From Bacillota bacterium (GTDB lineage: Bacteria; Bacillota; Bacilli; Alicyclobacillales; SLC66), in the NCBI GenBank assembly GCA_021846145.1, contig JAJZCJ010000200.1:1-6119 (forward strand): a stretch of DNA of 6,119 nucleotides, given 5' to 3'. The first letter of the stretch is position 1. Each line of letters starts with the position of its first letter. Both the position numbers and the translations under genes were made by a program. The notes beneath the pieces were generated by a model. The model saw only the letters and a program-made list of their open reading frames with translations, was not told the DNA's origin and did not search any database. Of the stretch, positions 1 to 6,100 are shown piece by piece.

Positions 1-1
1 T

Positions 2-298
2 CCGATCATCAATATTCACCATTCGTTTTTACCTGCATTTGTCGGTGCGAAGCCCTATGAACGAGCTTTTGAGCGTGGAGTCAAGATTATCGGTGCCACG
101 GCCCATTACGTAACCAGTGAACTCGATGCAGGCCCCATTATTGAACAAGACGTGCAGCGCATTGATCACGGATATACAGCAGATGACATGAAAAAAGTGG
201 GGCGTGAAATTGAACGCCAAGTATTAACACGCGCAATTCATTGGCATTTAGAAGATCGAATTTTGCGTTATGGCAACAAGACGATCATTTTCAGATAA
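2..298 (+). CDS. purU: Formyltetrahydrofolate deformylase, C-terminal part (5' end outside window)
   Basis: PurU hydrolyses 10-formyl-tetrahydrofolate to formate and tetrahydrofolate in the cytoplasm, balancing one-carbon pools and supplying formate for purine synthesis. The visible 98 residues are the C-terminal half of the formyltransferase-fold catalytic domain. They start in the strongly conserved [10 protein letters not shown] segment and continue through [15 protein letters not shown] and [10 protein letters not shown] to a TAA stop. The formyltransferase catalytic triad is visible as Asn4, His6 and Asp42 (visible numbering); the 38-residue Asn-to-Asp distance equals that in GART/Fmt-type enzymes. 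The N-terminal ACT domain, and thus the start, lie upstream of the window. The [15 protein letters not shown] segment favours PurU over PurN or Fmt. No intrinsic terminator is seen after the stop, and the convergent propeller gene ends 2 bases away. Confidence 0.95.
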   Translation, partial: PIINIHHSFLPAFVGAKPYERAFERGVKIIGATAHYVTSELDAGPIIEQDVQRIDHGYTADDMKKVGREIERQVLTRAIHWHLEDRILRYGNKTIIFR

Positions 299-300
299 AG

Positions 301-1335
301 CTAACCGCGAATCACATTCCAGCGATTGGATTCCAGACCCGCATAAGTGGAAGTCATCTTCCCAGTTTGCAAAGATACTCGCACCGTCTCTTTAGCGCTT
401 TCAACAGTCGTATAGGCATATTGACCAGACGGATCAATCGCGATGCCGCTCAATTTCGCCATCGGAATCGCGATCGGAATATTCTTTTCAAAAGATACTT
501 TGGCTGCATTGTACACCATGATATTGCCACTAAATGAAGATGCGTACACCTGTTTGCCTGTAGGAGCCACTGCTAACTGCATAAATCCGCCCATGGAACT
601 CATCATGGAGTGCATCGAGAAACCGCCACCTTCATTTTCCCTGATCACTTTTACAACATGATTATCTCTTGTATTTAGGACGGTCATATCCCCATTATTC
701 CAATTAGCCAACCACAAAGAATGCGTTTGCGCGTCATAAACTGAGTCTTCAATATTTCCAATCGGAAGTGTCGTAATGATTTTCCCACTCTTCACATCGA
801 GTATAGTGGTTTTGCTATCCGTGTTGCCTGATAAATATGCGCGATTACCAACAATGGCAAGCGCATTCCCTCCCAAACCAGTTTGCCAAATCATTTGGTG
901 TGAAGGAAGGGCATAGGCAGTTACATTTTTCGTACCAACAATAATCAAAAGATGATGATCTGCAGATGTAGTGGCAATTCTTGCATCCACTGGAGTTGTA
1001 AAATGAGACATCACTTTATTGGATTGCAAATTTACAATGTAAGTTCTTCCCTGTAGCGTTGGTACATAGGCTGTGTCTCCAACGATGGCTACTTGAAATG
1101 CATTGACACCATGGGCTAACTTAATTTTTGCCAACCGTCCCGTCCCAATGTGATCAACCAGTAACGTTCCATTCCCCATTCCCATCGCAGGACTAGCCGC
1201 AGCCCCCACCAGAACATCGTGCGCAGGCAACAAAGACGATGGTTTGCTTTTCGCAGTAGCCATCTGATGGGTACTCAAACCCACCCCAACCAGCATTAGG
1301 ATCGCCAACAAAGTAACCTCTGTTTTAGACCGCAT
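301..1335 (-). CDS. Exported YVTN/YncE-like beta-propeller protein with Met-rich loop
   Basis: This 344-residue protein has a basic N-terminus (MRSKTE), a hydrophobic stretch at about residues 8-20 and an AxA site (ATA-K, after residue 28), consistent with Sec export or a membrane anchor. The rest consists of repeated blade-like units with the YVTN/YncE pattern, for example GDTAYVPTLQGRTYIVNL, GNRAYLSGN..TTILDVKSGK, THSLWLANWNNGDMTVLNTRD, GKQVYASSFSGNIMVYN and GQYAYTTVE, so a seven-blade propeller is likely. A methionine-rich loop at residues 241-252 (MHSMMSSMGGFM) and MGMG at 51-54 could bind soft metals; this is inference. I chose the ATG at 1335 because AGGAGGGG lies 5 bases upstream; an in-frame ATG 10 codons earlier has no such site and lies in the inverted repeat. 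The gene has its own promoter with a BlaI-type operator, which ties it to the repressor/peptidase pair upstream. Molecular role unknown. Confidence 0.85.
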   Translation of the reverse strand: MRSKTEVTLLAILMLVGVGLSTHQMATAKSKPSSLLPAHDVLVGAAASPAMGMGNGTLLVDHIGTGRLAKIKLAHGVNAFQVAIVGDTAYVPTLQGRTYIVNLQSNKVMSHFTTPVDARIATTSADHHLLIIVGTKNVTAYALPSHQMIWQTGLGGNALAIVGNRAYLSGNTDSKTTILDVKSGKIITTLPIGNIEDSVYDAQTHSLWLANWNNGDMTVLNTRDNHVVKVIRENEGGGFSMHSMMSSMGGFMQLAVAPTGKQVYASSFSGNIMVYNAAKVSFEKNIPIAIPMAKLSGIAIDPSGQYAYTTVESAKETVRVSLQTGKMTSTYAGLESNRWNVIRG

Positions 1336-1352
1336 GTAAACCCCTCCTAGAA

Positions 1353-1407
1353 TGACTTGCCCCAACCTTTATACTACTAATTGTAGTATAAAGGTTGGGG
1401 CAAGTCA
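1353..1407. repeat. Perfect 25-bp inverted repeat with 5-base loop
   Basis: Arms 1353-1377 and 1383-1407 are exact reverse complements over 25 bases (TGACTTGCCCC...ATACTAC), with a 5-base centre TAATT. The repeat fills most of the gap between the peptidase stop and the propeller start and ends only 2 bases before the propeller ribosome binding site region. No T-run follows either arm, so it is not a standard intrinsic terminator. RNA reading through from the peptidase gene would form a very stable hairpin. RNA from the internal promoter would carry only the second arm and could not. Confidence 0.97.
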
Positions 1408-1408
1408 A
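1372..1408 (-). promoter_or_regulatory. Sigma-A-type promoter of the beta-propeller gene
   Basis: Read on the minus strand, TTGACT (1408-1403, 5/6 to consensus) and TACAAT (1385-1380, 5/6) are separated by exactly 17 bases. The predicted start is near A1372, giving a leader of about 37 nt that contains the AGGAGGGG ribosome binding site (1348-1341). The -10 lies inside a BlaI-like dyad, so repressor binding would block RNA polymerase. Spacing and operator position match those of the repressor gene's promoter. Predicted from sequence only. Confidence 0.75.
1374..1386. promoter_or_regulatory. Probable BlaI-family operator over the -10 of the propeller gene
   Basis: The minus strand reads CTACAATTAGTAG, an imperfect dyad (CTAC-N5-GTAG). 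It is identical at 11 of 13 positions to CTACAGTTTGTAG in the repressor's own promoter. BlaI/MecI/CopY proteins are known to bind TACA/TGTA dyads. One half here is TACA and the other is the relaxed AGTA, so affinity may be lower than at the autoregulatory site. It sits at the exact centre of the 25-bp inverted repeat. Confidence 0.65.
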
Positions 1409-1439
1409 GCACTAGCAATAACTACCTCCGTGAATCACT

Positions 1440-2279
1440 TTAATGACACCACACAAGCAATCCTTCACCAATCGTTAAGGAAACAGCCAGTAACGTCGCG
1501 AGCAGCCGATACCGAATCGTCCGATCCCACCAAGAAGGATATTGGCTAGTCTCAAGGAACTGTATACGGGCATCTAATGATCCTGCCAAACCTACTCGTT
1601 CCCCTTGACTTGGCATTGATCGTGTAGCGATCAATATTGCTGTAAGCAGCGGCACATCATCACCGCCGCAGGCAGAAATCGCCAACTGGTCTGCTTCGAT
1701 TTCACGACGCAATAAGTACCTCCGGTACAGTGCCTTCAATCCAAAAGGATGCAAAGCGCTAGACAATACCTGCAGCACGGTTTGCTGAAATGAATCACGC
1801 GCTACAACATGCGCCACTTCGTGGTACATCACTGCTTTTCGGGAAGCGTCATCTAAAACATTCCACAAACCAGTTGAAATACCGATTCGCGCATGAGTAA
1901 TACCCCATGTAAACGCATACTGATGTGTTTCATCATCAAGCAAATACCAGTCTGCCATCTTCAAAAGGTCATCTTGAATTATTCTAGGGAAAGGAAGCAG
2001 TTGCAGCGCGATGCTATTTGTAAGTAACTTCCTTTGCCGACTATACTTCATTATAGCCATCATGACCCTGTACCAAAAAACAACGATCATCATTGTAAGC
2101 ACTACCACACTGACCCAAAGCCATCCAGGGATCATTGGATGTTCTTTCATCATTTGTAACCAAATTAGGTGACGCAAAGCACTCACCAAAGCAAAAACCA
2201 ATGATAACGCCATGCCCATTGTCACTATCATCGCGGTCAAGGAATACGAGTATTTTTTCAAAACAGACAAATGCCTCAA
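1440..2279 (-). CDS. M56/BlaR1-like membrane zinc metallopeptidase without sensor domain
   Basis: This 279-residue membrane protein probably cleaves or inactivates the BlaI-like repressor encoded just upstream. Two hydrophobic segments (about 14-36 and 52-76) precede a peptidase domain with HEVAH (His153, Glu154, His157; zinc ligands and catalytic Glu) and the third-ligand motif EIEAD (Glu193, Asp197). A third hydrophobic segment (about 257-277) ends four residues before the stop, with terminal VWCH. The pattern AFTWGITHARIGISTGL...VMYHEVAHVVARD resembles M56 (BlaR1/MecR1), though an M48-type assignment is possible. BlaR1 proteins are usually about 600 residues and carry an external penicillin-binding domain, which is absent here. 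I accept the TTG start because AAAGGAGG lies 7 bases upstream and the TTGA overlaps the repressor's TGA stop, indicating translational coupling. Operon with the repressor. Confidence 0.85.
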   Translation of the reverse strand: MRHLSVLKKYSYSLTAMIVTMGMALSLVFALVSALRHLIWLQMMKEHPMIPGWLWVSVVVLTMMIVVFWYRVMMAIMKYSRQRKLLTNSIALQLLPFPRIIQDDLLKMADWYLLDDETHQYAFTWGITHARIGISTGLWNVLDDASRKAVMYHEVAHVVARDSFQQTVLQVLSSALHPFGLKALYRRYLLRREIEADQLAISACGGDDVPLLTAILIATRSMPSQGERVGLAGSLDARIQFLETSQYPSWWDRTIRYRLLATLLAVSLTIGEGLLVWCH

Positions 2280-2653
2280 GACCCATCCTCCTTTGCCCTA
2301 CGCTGTGCTAAAAGTTTTTCAAGCTTGTCGATCGCATCTGGTTGAAGTTTATCAATGGTATCTAAAAAGTGGACAAACCCCCCCTCACCAGACTGTGACA
2401 ATAAATCAACGGCAGCACGGGTAGCGCTTTCTCTGATCGTCTCTTCACTCGGATTTGCCTCATAGACAAACAAACGCCGGGTACCTTTGCGAATTAAAAT
2501 ATTTTGCTCTACCAAGCGATTGAGCACAGTTTGTACTGCATTTAGTGAAATTTCACGCGTTTGCCTAATTGTCTCACAGACATCAGTAGCGCTACAGGGA
2601 CCTTTTTCCCAAACTAACCATAATACTTGTTGACGTAAAGACTCTTTATGCAT
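2276..2653 (-). CDS. BlaI/MecI/CopY-family transcriptional repressor
   Basis: This 125-residue winged-helix repressor is close to the usual BlaI length of about 126-128. The DNA-binding domain spans about residues 1-75: LRQQVLWLVWEKGPCSATDV (helices 1-2), ISLNAVQTVLNRLVEQNILIRKG (recognition helix and wing) and RLFVYEAN. The C-terminal dimerisation part includes FVHFLDTIDKLQPDAIDKLEKLLAQR, which resembles the BlaI C-terminal helices where BlaR1-dependent cleavage occurs. CopY's CxC copper hook is absent; the only cysteines are Cys20 and Cys26. The ATG at 2653 has GAGGAAG 6 bases upstream. A longer frame to 2746 would start inside the gerE terminator and is rejected. The gene overlaps the M56 peptidase by 4 bases. 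It probably represses its own operon and the propeller gene through the matching dyads. Inducer unknown. Confidence 0.9.
   Translation of the reverse strand: MHKESLRQQVLWLVWEKGPCSATDVCETIRQTREISLNAVQTVLNRLVEQNILIRKGTRRLFVYEANPSEETIRESATRAAVDLLSQSGEGGFVHFLDTIDKLQPDAIDKLEKLLAQRRAKEDGS
2287..2294 (-). promoter_or_regulatory. Ribosome binding site fixing the TTG start of the M56 peptidase
   Basis: The minus strand reads AAAGGAGG followed by a 7-base spacer and TTG at 2279. The site lies within the last codons of the repressor gene. No ATG in the peptidase frame is so placed: the ATG directly after the GGAGG is in another frame and too close. Confidence 0.85.
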
Positions 2654-2671
2654 AATTATCTTCCTCACTTT

Positions 2672-2707
2672 GCTACAAACTGTAGGATTAAACAGCAGAT
2701 GTGTCAA
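2672..2707 (-). promoter_or_regulatory. Sigma-A-type promoter of the repressor-peptidase operon
   Basis: On the minus strand, TTGACA (2707-2702, 6/6) and TACAGT (2684-2679, 4/6) have 17-base spacing. The predicted start near 2672 leaves a short leader of about 20 nt with GAGGAAG before the ATG at 2653. The -10 lies inside the operator dyad, the classic arrangement for BlaI autorepression. It begins 11 bases beyond the T-run of the gerE terminator. Confidence 0.8.
2673..2685. promoter_or_regulatory. Probable BlaI-family operator, autoregulatory site
   Basis: The minus strand reads CTACAGTTTGTAG: perfect 5-bp arms CTACA/TGTAG around three bases, containing the TACA and TGTA halves bound by BlaI/MecI/CopY repressors. 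It covers the -10 and reaches the predicted start site. The spacer is 3 bases, whereas many known sites have TACA-N2-TGTA, so the geometry is slightly different. The dyad recurs in the propeller promoter. Confidence 0.75.
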
Positions 2708-2718
2708 GCATAGATCAC

Positions 2719-2754
2719 AAAAAAACAACCCCCGACACACTGGCATCGGGGGTT
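2719..2754 (-). terminator. Intrinsic terminator of gerE
   Basis: On the minus strand a 9-bp perfect stem, AACCCCCGA / TCGGGGGTT (2754-2746 and 2735-2727), closes a 10-base loop. It is followed by G and seven T residues (2725-2719). It starts 4 bases after the gerE stop and separates gerE from the repressor promoter. No T-run lies on the other side, so it acts in one direction only. Confidence 0.95.
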
Positions 2755-2758
2755 AGTA

Positions 2759-2986
2759 CTAAATTTGGATTTCGCCCATCCTAACTAGTTCCACTACAGC
2801 TTGTGACCGACCTTTCACGTTCAGCTTTTTCATCACATTAGAGATGTGGTTGCGAACCGTCTTCTCACTGATGAAAAGGATTTCGGCAATTTCCCTGGTG
2901 GTCTTATCTTGTACCAAGAGTTCAAATACTTCTCTCTCTCGGCCCGTTAAGAAGGACTTTGCACGATTATTTCTCCCAATAGACAC
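2759..2986 (-). CDS. gerE: Spore germination/late mother-cell transcription regulator GerE
   Basis: GerE is a small stand-alone LuxR-type helix-turn-helix DNA-binding protein. In Bacillus it acts late in the mother cell, activating and repressing sigma-K-dependent genes such as those for the spore coat. This copy has 75 residues against 74 in B. subtilis and is nearly all HTH domain: LTGREREVFELLVQDKTTREIAEILFISEKTVRNHISNVMKKLNVKGR and the tail SQAVVELVRMGEIQI are almost the B. subtilis sequence as I recall it. There is no receiver domain, as expected. I place the start at GTG 2986, since AAGGAGG sits 8 bases upstream. A TTG at 3007 would extend the frame by 7 codons, but it lacks an upstream ribosome binding site and would translate the AAGGAGG itself. 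It has its own sigma-K-like promoter and a strong terminator, so it is monocistronic. Confidence 0.96.
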   Translation of the reverse strand: MSIGRNNRAKSFLTGREREVFELLVQDKTTREIAEILFISEKTVRNHISNVMKKLNVKGRSQAVVELVRMGEIQI

Positions 2987-2994
2987 TAGCGATC

Positions 2995-3001
2995 CCTCCT
3001 T
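2995..3001 (-). promoter_or_regulatory. gerE: Ribosome binding site fixing the GTG start of gerE
   Basis: AAGGAGG on the minus strand with an 8-base spacer to GTG at 2986. It selects the 75-residue product over the 82-residue reading from TTG 3007. Confidence 0.88.
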
Positions 3002-3041
3002 GTTCAAACCGAGTTCACAAGGGTAAGGGATACAGTTAACC

Positions 3042-3070
3042 TATAGTATGAGTCAGTTGGAAATGTGGTG
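3042..3070 (-). promoter_or_regulatory. gerE: Sigma-K-type promoter of gerE
   Basis: The minus strand carries CACC (3070-3067, with the key AC at 3069-3068), 17 bases, then CATACTATA (3050-3042). This matches the B. subtilis sigma-K pattern (mACm at -35, CATAnnnTA at -10) completely at the conserved positions. The predicted start near 3035 gives a leader of about 50 nt. In B. subtilis gerE is itself transcribed by sigma-K, so position and type agree with known biology. Confidence 0.82.
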
Positions 3071-3081
3071 TCACTACACCA
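3066..3081. repeat. Short perfect dyad overlapping the gerE -35 region
   Basis: Arms TGGTGT (3066-3071) and ACACCA (3076-3081) surround CACT. It could be an operator for gerE control or a weak terminator-like hairpin at the end of the kinase transcript; no T-run follows, only CATTT on the minus strand. At 6 bp it may be chance. Confidence 0.4.
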
Positions 3082-3113
3082 AGGAAATGGGCAGCCCAAT
3101 CAATAACCATATA

Positions 3114-6100
3114 CTACTGCCCCAATGAAATAGTCAGAATCACTGCAATTTCATTGAGATCTTCTAATGCACTATCCATGTCAAAAAAATCCACATGCTG
3201 CTTGAGTCGCTCCCACTGCGTCTTCACTTCACTTTTCCCAAGCTGTCTCTCTAGCGTTTCGATCTGTTCCATCGAATCGACCATTCCTCGCTCCAGCATC
3301 TGCGCCAGTTGCATCGCCTGCCCCCGCACCACTTCCAGATCCATGCTGGCTTGCCCCGTTGGCCTCAGCTCTTGCTGCGGTTCAGCTAGCGCCGCTTCAA
3401 ATGCTCGAATTCCGTCTGTGACGATGTCAAGTTCAGTCGCAAACGTCTCGATGAGCGCCTCTACGCCGTCCGTCTGCACCTGTTTCAACGCACGCTCCAA
3501 TTCCGCTCCCACCGCCGCCAACTCATCCGCTCCAAGATTCGCCGCCACCCCTTTCACCGTGTGCGCCATCCTCGCCGCCGTTGGTAAGTCGCCCGCCCTC
3601 CACGCCGCTTGAATGTTCGCCACCATCTCCTCGTTACTCGCACGAAACTGGCCCAATAACTTTTGATAAAGGCTTCGATTATTGCCTACCCTTGTCAATC
3701 CATCTTCCAATGAGATGCCTGGAAGTTCCGGCCACGGCCGTGGTTCCACTGACTCGTCTGTCGCTGCGCCGATCGCCCCAGCGCGGTGAGAAGCGCGTGA
3801 GGGCATCATGGGTCTTGGATGAGCAGGTGTCACCCATCTGGCCAAGGCGGCAAATACTTGACTGGGATTGATTGGTTTGGTCACATAGTCGTTCATCCCG
3901 ACCCCTAGACTCTTCTCCCGATCCCCACTCATCGCGTTCGCCGTCATCGCAATAATCGGTAGCGCTGCAAAGCGTGCATCCGTGCGGATCTGCCGCGTGG
4001 CCTCGTAGCCGTCCATGATCGGCATCTGCACATCCATCAACACCGCATCGTACGAATGTACCTCCAGCGCCGCAATCGCCTGCAAGCCATTCCCGGCAAT
4101 ATCCACCGTCACGCCTACTTGCTCCAGAATTTCCCTTGCCACCTGCTGATTGATTTCGTTGTCCTCGACAAGCAAAATGTGTGCCCCTTGAATTCCCTGC
4201 CACTGATCCGAAGCGGTCGCCACGTCATGATGAGTCGCAACGATGAGCGATGATTTCTTCTCCGCACCAATAACATCCATCACCGCATCGAATAACTGCG
4301 ATTCCGTCACTGGCTTGATCAGGCGTTTTGCAATCCCGAATTGGTTCATTTCCTCTGCCAATTCGGAAAGATCATAGGCAGAGATCATGATAATGTCCGG
4401 TTCCCGTGCTAATCCCAACTCCCGAATCCGACGTGCCGTTTCCACCCCATCCATCTCCGGCATCTGCCAGTCCAGTAGTACCAGATCAAACGGCTCGCTC
4501 GACGCCACCTCCAAAAGCGCCGCCAGCCCTTGCTCCCCGCTATCCACCCCCATCGCCTGAAAATGCAACGCATGTAACATATTCATCAGGATCTCTCGCG
4601 CCACCGCGTTGTCATCGATCGCCAATACATTGATCATTTGATGGTGAAAATGAATCAGAGGATGGCGGTTTTCCACCGTTTCCATGCTGTCAAACACGAC
4701 GGTGAAGTAAAAAGTACTGCCTTTGCCCGACTCACTGACCACCCAAATGCTGCCACCCATCAGTTCTGACAGTCGGGCGCTGATCGCCAACCCCAGCCCG
4801 GTTCCCCCGTATTTTCGCGTAGTGGAAGCATCTGCCTGACTAAACGCCTGAAACAACTTGCTTTGTTGTTCCAGCGTCATGCCAATGCCAGTATCCTTCA
4901 CCGAGAACTGCAGGGTCACTTTCTGCTCATGTTGTTGAACCAACTCAACCTTGACAATGATTTCTCCCTGCTCCGTAAACTTGATCGCATTATTGGTCAA
5001 ATTGATCAATATCTGACCCAGCCGCAGCGGATCCCCCTTCAACTTTTGCGGCACATCGGATGAGTACTGAAAGAGTAATTCCAACCCCTTCTGATACGCC
5101 TTCATACTAAGCATATTAGCCAGGTTATTCATCGTCTCATCCAAATTGAATGCCACGGCTTCGATCTCCAGTTTACCGGCCTCAATCTTAGAGAAATCGA
5201 GAATGTCATTAATAATCCCCAGCAGTGCCTGCGAGGAGGATTGAATTTTCCCTATATAATCTTGCTGTTTGGGGCTTAGTTCCGTTTGCAAGGCAAGATA
5301 AGCCATGCCGATGATCGCGTTCATGGGCGTACGGATTTCGTGGCTCATGTTGGCCAAAAAATCACTCTTGGCGCGAGTCGCCGCCTCTGCCGCTTCCATC
5401 GCATCTAGCAATTTATTTTCCATTTGTTTACGATCGGTAATATCCCGAATCGACTCGATAGAACCAATCAGATAGCCATTAGAGTCATACAGCGGAGTGG
5501 CCATGATATATAAAAATCGTTTTTCGCTCCGCAATACAGGTACCCACGTTTCTGCCGTCATCCTGTTCTTTTCGCTTCGGATAGACATGTATTTCTTTTG
5601 CTGTTCTTCATCTGACGCGATCACTAAATCGACCATAATCGGTCTGCGTTCACCATAAAACGGTAGCGCATGTTCGTAATTCCCTTTTCCGATGATATCC
5701 TCTGCTTTAATTCCTGTCATCTCTTCCATGGATCGGTTCCAAACAGTGACCTTTCCTTCCGTATTAACAATTAAAATCGCATCAGGTAAAAAGTTAATAA
5801 TTTGTTCAAGTTGTTTCCTCGATTCATTTAAGGCGTATTCCGCCTGCTTTTTCTCTGTAATATCTCGTACAATAGCTTGCAAAACCGTCGTATCGCCAAA
5901 ATTGAGCCTCGTCAGCATGACATCGGCATCAAACAACTCCCCTGTGGACGAACGCTGATACACACATTCAAACCGATCAAATCCTGACACCATCGCTTGA
6001 TGAATGTGGGCATGGGACAATACTTGCGATACGCTGCCATCAGGTTGATGGGTCGGCATTAACTCATCTGGATGTAGTTTATAAAAATTTTCCTCGTTTT

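Noticed and set aside
241..661. Plus-strand open frames over the purU end and the propeller 3' half
   Set aside because: Antisense or out-of-frame shadows of two well-supported genes.
1353..1407. Inverted repeat as a rho-independent terminator of the peptidase operon
   Set aside because: The stem is strong, but no T-run follows on either strand, and it contains a good promoter and operator.
1352..1549. 65-codon plus-strand open frame starting in the inverted repeat
   Set aside because: Antisense to the peptidase gene with no domain. The plus-strand promoter-like mirror in the repeat (ATGACT, TACTAA) is weak.
2276..2653. Naming the repressor CopY (copper-responsive)
   Set aside because: The C-terminal CxC...CxC metal hook is absent, and the neighbour is an M56 peptidase rather than a copper ATPase.
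2654..2746. N-terminal extension of the BlaI-like repressor from an ATG at 2746
   Set aside because: It would begin inside the gerE terminator, upstream of the predicted promoter and start site, and the extra 31 residues do not fit the family. ATG 2653 has a proper ribosome binding site.
2987..3007. TTG start giving an 82-residue GerE
   Set aside because: There is no upstream ribosome binding site. The AAGGAGG lies inside this extension and serves GTG 2986, which gives the family's normal length.
3154..3612. 152-codon plus-strand open frame opposite the HPt region
   Set aside because: Ser/Ala/Cys-rich antisense shadow with no recognisable domain and no ribosome binding site noted.
3679..4203. 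174-codon minus-strand open frame within the kinase gene
   Set aside because: Low-complexity Gly/Arg/Asp-rich translation typical of an out-of-frame reading of a G+C-rich gene. It lies wholly inside the receiver-coding region, which is intact in its own frame.
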